From positions 248,001 through 312,000 of the forward strand of contig JALRME010000022.1 of NCBI GenBank assembly GCA_026120035.1: 64,000 nucleotides of DNA, given 5' to 3'. The DNA is from Coleophoma eucalyptorum. Taxonomy: Eukaryota > Ascomycota > Leotiomycetes > Helotiales > Dermateaceae. Below the pieces are notes generated by a model. The model searched no databases. It saw nothing but the letters and a program-made list of their open reading frames with translations, and was not told where the DNA came from. The translations under genes and the position numbers were made by a program. Shown here in pieces: positions 34,129 to 44,548 of the stretch (positions are counted from its first letter, which is position 1; each line of letters opens with the position of its first letter).

Positions 34129-34972
34129 ATGGTAGGTAATCATGTACCTTTAGTACTTCTTTTTGCTGCGATGGACAGTCTCGTGTTTTTTTCATGACTG
34201 ATCCGGTCTTAAAATGTTCTGCGGCAGGTTCACGCAGACGCATCAACCTTCGCCGATGGCGTAAGCAAAGAAGAAGCTTATGGTCAAGTTTTGGAACAAG
34301 CCGAGGCTTTATTTGATGGACAGAGAAACTGGGTATGTCAAGCAGTTGGTAGACTGGCTGAGGTAGTGCTGATGAGTTGTATTTAGGTCTGGTATGCAAG
34401 AACAGCAACCCATGCAATAATCCTGCTGGATCTCGATTGCTAACGACATTTCTAGTAACCTAGCCAATACGGCCTCGTTATTATGGCACGCATACAAATC
34501 GCTCCCTTCTCCAGCCTTAGAGGTTAATTGGGCAGGTATGTCGATTTCGAGCTGAAGAAGTCACGAGTTGGTCTATCATATGACCTCCCAACTCTATACA
34601 GACTTCTTTCATTCTCCTACTCTAACATATACCCCAGGATTCTACGTTCTCGACCGCAAAGTACCTAACCAACTGATTCTCGGTCCATTTTCGGGGCAAG
34701 TAGCATGCCAAACCATCCGTTTTGACCGCGGAGTTTGTGGAGCAGCAGCAGCTTCCAAAACGACCCAGTTAGTACCAGATGTCGAAAAATTTCCCGGCCA
34801 CATTGCCTGTGACGGTGCTTCACAGAGTGAGATTGTCGTCCCGATCTTAGTTGATGGAGAGGTGAAAGCCATCATTGACGTTGACTGTGCGGTCAAGGAT
34901 GGATTTAATGAGGTCGATAGACTGTGGTTGGAAAAGCTGGCAAAGCTTTTGGGAAGCGCATGTGATTGGTAA
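34129..34972 (+). CDS. free methionine-(R)-sulfoxide reductase (GAF domain, fRMsr)
   Basis: This enzyme reduces free methionine-R-sulfoxide with thioredoxin, as yeast YKL069W does. It protects cytosolic methionine pools from oxidation. The model has five exons: 34129-34131 (ATG only), 34228-34332, 34387-34391 (5 nt), 34456-34535 and 34638-34972, giving 175 residues. Spliced, it reads MVHADASTFADGVSKEEAY, RNWVCNLANTASLLWHAYKS and VNWAGFYVLDRKVPNQLILG. The three family cysteines are Cys88 (VACQ), Cys98 (GVCG) and Cys122 (HIACD). Their 10 and 24 residue spacing equals yeast Cys91, Cys101 and Cys125. The 5-nt exon supplies Val and two bases of the Cys codon in NWVCN; no other join of neighbouring GT/AG sites restores this motif and the frame. 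The methionine-only first exon is less certain than the rest. Confidence 0.85.
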
Positions 34973-35354
34973 CTGCTTCTTGATCTCAAAAGATCATGGA
35001 TACGGCTTTACGGATAGTCATGGTAGACATGGTGTTGCCTGAGAACTGGCTATGGAATGGTCCGAGATTCGACTTTTGCCAAGACGACCTCAAAACCTAA
35101 CAAAAAGGCAATAAAAGAAATCAATAACAAAAGTGTCAAGATTCATCGCTATGTTCAATTGCCATAGAGAAAGTCCCCTTGTCTTTGTTCGTGGCAGTCT
35201 CCAATCATTCTGACCAAACTCCTGCTATGATAACCTCTCCAAAGTCCCCAAAAACGACTTCATTGACTTGATCCTCAGTCATCAACACATCTCACGAAGC
35301 CTAGACCTAACCCACTCCCATCCCTCACCATGCGCAGAACGTTATTGCTGGATA
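34973..35354. other. intergenic between convergent genes
   Basis: This is 3' flanking sequence of the reductase and of the hypothetical membrane protein. No coding pattern is recognisable. Confidence 0.45.
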
Positions 35355-35774
35355 CTAGCAATATCGAGGGTATCGATCCATGCTACCCTGACCAAAGTCC
35401 ACGGTCCCACCCCTCTCTCTTAGCTGCTTCTCGAGGACTCTTTTTCTCAGCCGACTCGAATCATGCAGATTGCCCGCACTCTCACCATTCCGGCCTGCCT
35501 CAGCTGGATCCATAACTTTGCTAAGCCACGTGCGAACCTCTTCATTTTCGTCATCTGCCTGATCTCCAGAAATCTCGATATCTTGGGAGGAGTTGTGCTG
35601 TTGCTTGAAAGCCGATGTGTCGGGAACTGGGGAAATTAATGATTGGTGTCCGATCCAACTGATGAGGATTTTCGAGAGCAGGATGAGAGCAGCGATGCAT
35701 ACCAGCAAACGAAGAAGGATGGACAAGGTAATTTGAATGATGACTCCCAGCGTATTGGTCAGGATGGTAATCAT
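35355..35774 (-). CDS. hypothetical small membrane protein
   Basis: I do not recognise this protein. The frame from the Met at 35774 gives 139 residues. A strongly hydrophobic N-terminal half (IIQITLSILLRLLVCIAALI) would form one or two membrane helices. It is followed by SWIGHQSLISP and a charged, Asp/Glu/Arg-rich soluble tail with RTWLSKVMDPAEAG and RLRKRVLEKQLRERGG. The frame continues open 74 codons further upstream, but that part has lower-quality composition. The charge pattern and the clean membrane segment argue for a real gene, while the absence of a family match leaves doubt. Confidence 0.45.
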   Translation of the reverse strand: MITILTNTLGVIIQITLSILLRLLVCIAALILLSKILISWIGHQSLISPVPDTSAFKQQHNSSQDIEISGDQADDENEEVRTWLSKVMDPAEAGRNGESAGNLHDSSRLRKRVLEKQLRERGGTVDFGQGSMDRYPRYC

Positions 35775-36513
35775 TTTGTTGGTAGATGAAGGACAATATG
35801 TAAGACTTTTGTATTGGGTTCGAGAAGCAAGATTTATGCAGTGGGGGAAATCGATAAGCATGGCTGGCATACTTGCAATTAGTTCTCTTTTTTCCTTTAG
35901 AATGGAGGTTTGATTGGCGGCTGAGATTTGATGGCAGGCTGGAGTTTGATTCCCTAAGGCACGGGAATGGGTGAGAATGCACTCGGTCATGTTCACTCTT
36001 CGAGCTTGTCCTCGAGATGAAACAAAGGCAGAAAGTTGGTGTCACATAGTCGAAAGAAACAGAAAAACGCAGACTCATTGTCAGCCTCAATATGGCAGAG
36101 ATTGAATTCTCTACATGAACAAGCCAATCCGTAAGGTATTTAGGCTGTCGGGTATCTGTGTTTGGTGCTGGCCTTCGATTCTGAAGGTCTGGCTGGAATC
36201 TACTAATGTACAGGTTGCATTAGTTGGCAACACTCCCAAGAAATCATACATTTTAGGCAGAAAAATGTGTGTGCTCTTATCAGACAATTGAGAAGATTTG
36301 TTATTGCGGTTTTTGTAGGCATGGCTTCCTCCGCAGCATCAGGGATTGGCCTGAAGGCATCGTAAAGCATATTATGGCCCCGCGGAGTCATCAGAAAGAA
36401 ATGATTTGATATGGAACATGGAGAGAAACGTCACGTACCTTCTTGAAAGCATTCCCCTGAAACAGGTGTATTGAATCATAAAATTATGCGTCTGCTGGTT
36501 CCTCCTAACCCTT
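35775..36513. other. intergenic upstream of the hypothetical membrane protein
   Basis: It probably holds the promoter of the minus-strand hypothetical gene and the RRP7 3' end. The open frame of the hypothetical gene extends to 35996, so a longer N-terminus is possible. Nothing else is seen. Confidence 0.4.
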
Positions 36514-37440
36514 TCACTTTTCCGGTCTGAATCTACCCCTCTTCTCTTTCATAGCCTCAACTCGTTTTCGATCTTCCTCGAATCTCTTCACCAACTCTCC
36601 TTGCTCTTCTTTTCTCTTCTCCCGAAGCTGGAACCTATAGAAGTCACCCATCTCTCTTCTCTTCTTCTCTTCCTTCTCTTCCATCTCCAACCGCTTTATC
36701 TCCGCGTCGTCTCTCCTTGCTGGACCCGCTCGTCCACCTCTTGTTACGGTCACGAATCCATCCTCATCAGGAACGTTCCTCAGTCTCTTTGCCCTCTGAC
36801 TTGCCTCTTCTTCCTTCCTGTTGAACTCCATCATGTAGGCATCGACGGAGGCTCCGAGGAGGTCAGAATCTGGATATCGCATTTTATGATGTGTGAGGTA
36901 ACGGTGGCTCCCGAGCTTGGGGACTTTCTCCGAGAGGCCTTCACCCCATACCGGAAATTCTCCCTTCCCAGACTTGTGCAACTTCTTGATGGCCTTGAGC
37001 ACAGCTTCCACACTCTTCTCATCAGCAAAGACCGCAACCGCGGTGCTGCCACTCTTATGTAGTTCTCTATCCCACGTCGGGGGAAGTCCTGTATCTATTT
37101 CAACTTCTGCCTCGCTCGCCCGCTTCCTTTTCTTCCCTCTCGAAGCCTCGATTGCTAGGATCGCGCTCGACGGCGCATTCTTCCTCTCGTGCTCAAACGT
37201 AATCGACTCGAATCTACCAGCACCTACGAGAGATGCAAAGACGGCGCGGAAATGCGGAGACGTACTGTCTACCGGCACATTGACAAGAAAGAGGCTCCTC
37301 GAATCGTCTGCGGTGGGAATCTTTGGCGCGTGAGATCGCACGTAGACATGATGGGTGGATTTGACCTGGTATGCGGGACTTGGAGGGATCGCGATAGGCA
37401 GGACGGCGTAGTCCGCAATGGTGCTAGGAATCTTCGACAT
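36514..37440 (-). CDS. RRP7: ribosomal RNA-processing protein 7
   Basis: Rrp7 is a nucleolar assembly factor of the 90S/SSU processome, working with the UTP-C complex in 40S subunit maturation. The gene is a single exon of 308 codons. The N-terminal half is RRM-like: HHVYVRSHAPK, then SRSLFLVNVPVDSTSPHFRA and GAGRFESITFE. A region after the basic KKRKRASE insert carries STAVAVFADEKSVEAVLKAI. The C-terminal Rrp7 domain shows SVDAYMMEFNRKEEEASQRA, DEDGFVTVTRGGR and ends in a long Lys/Glu-rich helix with GDFYRFQLREKRKEE and RGRFRPEK. Length and domain order match the family. Confidence 0.93.
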   Translation of the reverse strand: MSKIPSTIADYAVLPIAIPPSPAYQVKSTHHVYVRSHAPKIPTADDSRSLFLVNVPVDSTSPHFRAVFASLVGAGRFESITFEHERKNAPSSAILAIEASRGKKRKRASEAEVEIDTGLPPTWDRELHKSGSTAVAVFADEKSVEAVLKAIKKLHKSGKGEFPVWGEGLSEKVPKLGSHRYLTHHKMRYPDSDLLGASVDAYMMEFNRKEEEASQRAKRLRNVPDEDGFVTVTRGGRAGPARRDDAEIKRLEMEEKEEKKRREMGDFYRFQLREKRKEEQGELVKRFEEDRKRVEAMKEKRGRFRPEK

Positions 37441-37897
37441 ATTGAGGCTGGGGTCTCAATCGTAGTGTAGTCGAGAATTCATGGATCTGCGTCGGCTACT
37501 ATGAGAAATGTTGTTCACTTGGAAGAGGGCCGACACTCTGGGGAGGAAGCTTTGTCGAGAAATTCTAAAATTTGTTATCTAATCTGATGGCGCCAAGAGA
37601 TTTGATGTACAGTACTGTAAATTCATGGCCAATTAGAATGCATGCCTCGCTTGTGTAGGCCTTATTTTCTCGGCCGGCTGACACGAGGCCAACATCAGAT
37701 ACTTTTAACTAACTCCTGCTAAGGGGACTACAAGTTTGGGGGACATTTATATAAATTATGTATCTTTACTATATCCTCATATTGCGTTAACTCATTCAGC
37801 CTCATCCATTCATCATCAAGTCCAAGCACAATTACCAAGATATTTCGCTTCGCGAAGATCTACTGAATGAGGGAAAAGTCATTGTGTATAACCTCCC
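37441..37897. other. intergenic between RRP7 and the siderophore transporter
   Basis: It holds the RRP7 promoter and the transporter 3' region. An AT-rich patch lies at 37590-37790. No gene is present. Confidence 0.5.
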
Positions 37898-40018
37898 TCA
37901 ACCCTCTCTCTTTCCATCATTTGATTGCATGGATGAGACTGGCTCTGTTGGCGTTGGTACTTCCGTCCCTAGGATCGGCACATCTTGGTGGAGATTGTGT
38001 CCATCACTAAAACCAATAACTATTAGATCTTTCCGGTACTCTCGGGGTCTCTTTGACAGAGGGGTTTGGAATCTACTTACCCTAGTCTAACATCCGGGAG
38101 AAGTAGTCCCAGGGGTATCATCAATACAGAGGTGGCTAATGCAGCATAGCTGATATATCTCATAACATCCGAGTACTGAGAAAGAACTATTAGTACGCAC
38201 TCATACACGACAAGAACGGAATTAGACCTACAGCTAAAGCAGCAGCGGTACGGTCTGGCGTGCCCCAAGCGGGGATATCTCCAGTTATGCTGTTGAAAAC
38301 GGTATTAATAACCGATTGTGGAACGCTGGGTCCTAGATGTTTTCTCAGTGCTTCCTTAAACGTGCTGGTATAAATGCCGCCCGCGACGGCTGAGCCAATT
38401 GCAGATCCGAGGAAGGAGAAAAGCAAGACAAGCGATGACATTTGGGCGAGCTCTGAGTGAGGTACTTGGATCTGTGCTGCAACAACGTTCAGGGTTGTGA
38501 CGATGCCACTGCCCCATCCCTGGATACATTGCACAATGAATAACTCTGCAACTGAGTTGTTCGCGCCTCGCAGTCGAATCATGACCCCGTATCCGATCAG
38601 ACGTACGATGATGCCTGAGAACATGATCCATTTGTATCGACGTGTTCTGTACATGACCGCTCCCGCTCCGATACCGATTAGGCATTGAATAACACCATTG
38701 GTGTAGACGAAGAACGTCGCATCGCGGGCATTGAAGTTTTTAGCAACGACAGACCAGGCATATATATAAGTATGTGTAGCTGAAAATCCAAAGGAGTCAA
38801 CGAATCCTAGTGCACAGGCACAAACAATGCTTGCATTCCTGAAGTAATGAATAGGAAGCACGGGATGCTTAGCAAAGTATTTCTCGTATGGGATCAATAC
38901 AACGAGCGCCACGACACCGATGGCGATGAGAGCATCGACCCAAGGGGTACTCCATTTACTGGGTGTCGTAGCAGCAAGAGTGAGTGGTAGGAGCAGCATT
39001 GCAAAACCACCACAAAGCAGAATCACACCACCGAGGTCAATAAGCGAGCAGAATTGGTAGATAGTGGTCTTGGTCAAGACGACATAGCCCATCTTCTTCG
39101 CTCGGCGTTGGTAGTACAACAAAGTACCGATGATAAAGCTCGCCGAAAATGGCATGATAATAGCAAACATACCAATGCCCCATCGCCATCCAATACCATC
39201 AACAACGGATTGTACTATGAAGGCAGAGATCCAGGGCGTGACTAAAAAGGGTGTGTATGAGAATCCGTAGGCGAAACCTCTCCAACGCATGTTGGAGATA
39301 TCGGAAATAATGATCTGAGGTTCTTAGTTCTGCTTTTGATATTAAGGATGCCTTCATACCTGATCCAAGATCTGGGTTCCGCTTTGTCCAATGGCATAAA
39401 ACACTGATCCAGCGGCATACATGTTGAAGGATGATGCTTTAGCACAAAGGATGTACGAAAGTACATAGCAGGACACTGTGAAGATGTAGGTTTCCCCTCT
39501 TCCAATAACATCTGAAATCTTGGCAATTGGTGGTTTCACAACCGCACTGATAATTGTCGTTGCAGTCCCTAGCGTAGCGATCAAGGACAGCTTGTCGAAC
39601 GATGATGCAGCATATTGCTGGTACTGTTTAATCCAGAAGTTAGTAAGGTTCGAAATGAGAAATATCCCTCAGATTGTGGTCAAGAGGACATGGAGACACA
39701 GGTTTTGGCACGTACGTTATACACCGTCGAGTTGTCCAGCTCGAAGATCAGCATCATCATTGCCAATCCAACCCAAAGGAAATATTTCCCATGACTTCCC
39801 CAGACTGCTTGGACCGCTTCAATCCTGGCAACTCCCGAAGCATCAAACCCTTCAACAGGTGCTTCGGTGGTCGTCGTAATGCCAACAGTCTTCTCGTCAT
39901 CTCGGGCCGCTTCTGTGCTTGAATTCGTAGATACCGAATGTTCGATGGTTGTTGTGACAGTGTTTACTTCAACATCTTTTGGCTGCAGCTGAGACTTGAT
40001 CATGCTGAGAACACCCAT
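37898..40018 (-). CDS. siderophore-iron transporter (MFS, SIT/ARN/Mir family)
   Basis: This is a 14-helix major facilitator that takes up ferri-siderophores by proton symport, usually at the plasma membrane. Five exons, 40018-39716, 39623-39360, 39314-38232, 38175-38081 and 38006-37898, give 617 residues. The N-terminal tail is long and Thr/Glu-rich. Family features are WVGLAMMMLIFELDNSTVYN, QQYAASSFDKLSLIATLGTA, KPPIAKISDVIGRGETYIFT, GQSGTQILDQIIISDISNM and RWRGFAYGFSYTPFLVTPWI. Near the end, ITGDIPAWGTPDRTAAALA joins to YSDVMRYISYAALATSVLMI. The last exon is short and found by splice logic: VRLGDGHNLHQDVP, ending before a TGA at 37898. Expression is likely iron-repressed, as in relatives; GATA motifs are present upstream. 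Divergent from the methyltransferase gene. Confidence 0.92.
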
Positions 40019-41708
40019 GGCTCAGTTTGTGGAGACAATCTCCACACAGAACACTAACTATAAAGCTTATTGAAATAAAGGTCTAAGCTAGATTTATATC
40101 CACAGGGCATGGGAATGTCACATTTATCATACATATAACCAAAAAATAACTTGAATGCAAACATCACTCGGGCTGATAGCAAAGAGATAGCGATGCAATG
40201 GAGCAAGATAAGAAGTACAGGAACAAGAAGGTGCGAAACGGAGGTGGTATTGAACTCGCTCAAGCTTCGCCGGATATTGATATTCATGGATGGCCAGAAT
40301 CCCACTCTTCAGCATCAGTCTTTGATAACGCGCTTGTGATAGTGATAGGCAATATGCCATTGCTGCACAACCCATGGACCACGGCATGGCGAATATCCAT
40401 CGAGGCCCTTCAGCGCCGCAAGTAACGTCTCTTCGGCCGAGGATCCACGGTGGATTATGGGTTCTCTTGCCCATCATCCCTGTATTATATCCGGCATAAT
40501 TGGCTGAGCATGAAAAAGTTGTGAGATAAGTCACCTGTAGGTCTGGGATTCGGATGTAGAGCAGGGTATCATGCAGTAGGTTCAGGCAATGGAACTGCTA
40601 AATGCACTTGCGTTGATAAGGTAGCTCCGATCAACATACAAACACAAGACCGACACTTGAACTTCTCCTACTCCTTGCTCAGTACCAGGAGAAGCATCAA
40701 AGATAGAGACGGACAGATTGAAGCGGGACGGGCTTCCGAAGCGTCGTATGCCAGGTCAACCATACAGCTTCGGAGATGGAATCACAGGACCATTGCCTGC
40801 GATTCTACTCCACGCCGCCGACCTGGGTAGAAAATGTGCCTCCCAAAGCCATAAGTGAGGAATGAACCAAGATAGTAAGCCGATAGCAGAGCAGGAAAAA
40901 AACAGACAGGCACAGGACACAGGAGCAAAGAAAACTGGACCACGAGCAGTTAATAAAGAGACAGGTCGGCGGGACTTGCTTCCGACCTTACTATTGGTAC
41001 TATCTTACCTAACCCAAGAGTTGCTAGATACGAGTAAATCGTTAATCCAGTCGTTTTTATTTGCGAGACGCCCATGCTCTCGATATCTCTATCCACGTGA
41101 GATCAAGGTTTAACGTTTAGTGTTTCGGGAGTGGAGGAGAGTAATTCATGGGGGGGGGAGTAGTAGATATCGCTGCAGAGGTTCTTCCCTCTACGCTGTA
41201 TACTGGAACAACCCGGTATTTTCTTGACTTTATCAAAACCCATATTTGTCCGTTATCACTTCCACCTGGTTTACGACCGGTCTTGGTTGCGCTACGTTCG
41301 CCAAGTCCCCATCGATAAGCTGGGTTGATGATCACGGTGCGCACATATCACTACCAACCAAAATATTCCATAGTGTTTCCACAGTTTTCCCAAACCAAAT
41401 ATTCAATGCAATACTCATCGATCATGCAAATGATTCCGTTTTGTAAGCTTAAAGTGGGTTCAACCGTCACAATGATTGAGATTTGGCAGAAGCAGCTCCT
41501 AATCGGGACCGTTTATCGTGTCATCCTTCCCCAGCACGCAAGGAAACGACAAGGATCAAAGTCCCCTATTCGGATATTCTAGTGGAGCATCTTTCTCTTG
41601 ACTGCGTGCCATAATACTACGGCAAGCCGATTTGTGTGGTTCGTGAAATTTCAGCATAGAGAGGCGGCAAGTCATAGGCTACTTTGAGGTCACGCATGAT
41701 TGAAGACG
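40019..41708. promoter_or_regulatory. divergent upstream region, siderophore transporter / methyltransferase
   Basis: About 1.7 kb separate two outward-facing genes. GATA-factor cores lie on the transporter side: TGATAA at 40323-40328, AGATAA at 40524-40529 and TGATAA at 40614-40619. The iron regulator SreA and its relatives bind GATA cores in siderophore genes of other fungi, so iron control is a fair inference. A run of nine G lies at 41150-41158. No gene is recognisable. Confidence 0.4.
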
Positions 41709-43397
41709 ATGGATGGAGGAGAGCTGCTTGTAGAGCCTGCGACCGAAGTAGGCGTCGCAGCAGAGGTAGCAGATTCCCCGCAATCGGCAGTGGCATTCAT
41801 CACCGAAGGCCCGCCGATTGTTGCTGTCGATACACAGGTGTGTCGCCCGTTTCCATGCTGTCCGCATACGCCCATTATACGGAATACTAATGGTTTCAGT
41901 CGGTTGCGGATTCAGCGTACTATAGTGGTGATGAACAGTAAGCCTGATTCGAACTCTAACCACGGTTTCTTCGCCTGAAATACTTCCTTTTCAATAGGTC
42001 TCACTATAGAGAATCACTTTTGTCGAGTGTTAGGGAATACAGGTTCGTGCATGGAAGGAGATATCATTCCTTTCATCCAGAGTGTGAGTCTAGATTTCAC
42101 AGCCCTCTTAACCCCGTGACTGAAGACCAACAGTTTACCATTTTCCAAATGATGACAACGAACAAGACCGGCTTGATATGTTCCATCATATAATTCTCCT
42201 AGCAACTAGGGGCAAGCTGCATCTTGCTCCAATTAAGGGCGAGGGTTTAAGAATTTTAGACGTCGGCACCGGTACCGGAATTTGGGCAATTCAGATGGGT
42301 ATGTTAGGTCCGACTAAACCAGAGTATTGGGATTTCTGACCGGTAGCGGAACAGGTGATGCATTCCCCTCTGCAGAGGTAGCTCGCAGTCCGAGATCTTA
42401 GGGGTTGTACTGACGAGCCAGGTTTTCGGGAATGACTTGAGTCCCATCCAACCAGCATGGTAACTTTTAGCCGCTCCCTTGCCGTGTTGAGAAGGAATAT
42501 ATTACTAAAAGAAAAATAAGGACCCCACCGAATGTGCATTTCCTGGTGGATGATGTCGAGCAAGAATGGGCGGATTTACAGCCCTACGATTACATCCATG
42601 TCCGATACATGGCAGCATCGATTAAGGACTGGCCACGATTAGTGAAGCAATGTCTTGAGTCAGTTTTCTCTATCCTAGCCGAAGTATGGAAACTTTCTTT
42701 CAAAACACTGTCTGACCTTGATTTATAGCAATCTGAAGCCGGGTGGGTGGGTGGAATTCCAAGACTATGATACAAACTGTATATCGCAGGATGACTCGAT
42801 TCCCAACAACTACCATATTGCAGAAATGCTATCGATTCTCCGGGGTGTTTGTGATAAGATAGGCCGTGTCCTTGATCCCGGACCACATTTAGAAGACTGG
42901 GTTCGAGATGCTGGGTTCGAAAATATCACACACGAGATCATAGCCCTACCAGTTGGGATGTGGCCTAAAGACAAGAAGATGGTATGCGTGCCTGCTCGTT
43001 TTTTAAATAGCCCCAGCCTCCTTTCCATGCCTCATTTATTATCCAGCACACTTTCCTACCAAGAGGGAATGCTGATATGGAAGTGACAGAAAGAACTCGG
43101 GGCCTATATGATGATTCAATACATAGAAGGCGTCGAAGGTTTTACCCTCTCGCCCTTCACCAAAGTACTGGGCTGGACGAAGGAACAAGTCGAGGAGTTG
43201 GGCGAGAAGGTTCAGAGAGATGCGCAGGATCGCAGAATTCATAATATGCATAATTTGTAAGTGTTCCTTTTTCTCATCTGCCGCACCCCTCTACGCTGTG
43301 CTTTCAGAGGGAAGCATTGAGGTTGAAAATTAGCATGTGGAACACCAGCTGACGGTGGAACAGTCATATTGTGTATGCACAGAAACCGATGATATAA
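41709..43397 (+). CDS. SAM-dependent methyltransferase, LaeA-like (TAM type)
   Basis: This is a class I methyltransferase of the large fungal LaeA-like group. LaeA itself regulates secondary metabolism, but most paralogues have unknown substrates. Ten exons, 41709-41837, 41900-41937, 41998-42083, 42134-42298, 42355-42377, 42422-42459, 42521-42658, 42729-42981, 43090-43256 and 43364-43397, join to 356 residues. The N-terminus is acidic and Ala-rich. Conserved parts are YRFVHGRRYHSFH, DEQDRLDMFHHI-like NDDNEQDRLDMFHHIILL, motif I LRILDVGTGTGIWAIQMG, FGNDLSPIQPAWTPPNVHF, DYIHVRYMAASIKDWPRL and NLKPGGWVEFQDYD. The final 34-nt exon supplies the usual C-terminal HIVYAQKPMI. The 23-nt exon 5 is needed to code GDAFPSAE. 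Confidence 0.9.
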
Positions 43398-44548
43398 TCT
43401 TTTAGCCTGAAGATGAGGATACGCTTTGGCTTGATGGGGCTTGCTATGTAGAGAGATGGTTGTGGATAACGGGTGAATCGGTTGATGGCTCGTGGCTATA
43501 ACGAGGTACCTCCTTGTATCATAGTTTAATACCCCTTCTAAAGATTTCAGCAGATCTGGTCTCGGTCAAGTCCATCGCTCGCTTGTGGAAAGTATTTCCC
43601 TAGTCTTTAAACCTTCGCGGATTTCTACAGGTGTTATGCTATAAGCGGAACAATGTCGGATTAACATAATCTGCTCAAGATTGAAAATAGCAGCCTCTAT
43701 GTACCGAGTAGGTGCTAAAAGTTGAACGAGATGACTACCGATGCCGTCATCAGGCACAGACTCCTGGAAGCTTATGCTTTGTCACAGTCCTTGGGCTGAC
43801 TAGCCAGCTCCATCTTACATTTCACGATATCACAACATATAAGCACCGACTATCTCGGCTTCTGTTTTAGACGGGTTTCCTCTCTTCCCGTTGACGAGCG
43901 ATGGCAAAGCTCCCAACGCAACAAGACTGCAATGGACATTGCGCAATACAGCCTTCATGTTTATGTCCGCAGCGGATGCGGGAAACCCGCACGGCGCTAG
44001 ACTCCAGACGAGGCCGAAGGATGGGCAAAGCATCTTTTGCCGGTTGCTCTAACCGTACGGCCGAATAGGTGTGACTTGGGATCAGTAATCCGCCGTCGCA
44101 TCCCTTTCTGCCCTTTCCCTCCAGCTTGTTTTCAGAATGCCTCTTCCCGGTCCCCTCTACTCTTCCGAAGGGGTTCAGTAATCGGTACTTGGGGACATGG
44201 CCGAGGGTGTGATGGTCGTATACTTAATATCTTTCGGTCTCTCTTCTGCTCTCTCCTTCTCTCTGTGCTCGCTCGTCATCGCTTCACACGGCTCGTCAAA
44301 TATACCATTGTGCGTCCGTAGATCGGAAAAGAGGCATAGTCCATTGTGTCCTCCAGGGAAATATTCTCCGGCTACTTTAGATCCAATAAGAGCACTGGTT
44401 CTGAAGCACACCGTTTAATCAAAGCTCCCAAGACCAGCGGGCATCGAGCGTTGTGGTTTCTTGTGCTGTCATTGATGCCATATCGGAGGCCTGTCTTGCT
44501 CAACTGTTGCATGTCAAGCAGCAGCTTACAACTGCCACCCCTCCCAGC
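43398..44548. other. intergenic between methyltransferase and MFS genes
   Basis: Both flanking genes point right, so this is the methyltransferase 3' region and the MFS promoter. There is a CT-rich patch at 44215-44290. No gene is seen. Confidence 0.5.

Noticed and set aside
34393..34442. Continuous reading from the 5-nt exon into following sequence as a normal exon
   Set aside because: It reaches a TAA within about 17 codons and breaks the conserved NWVCNLAN motif.
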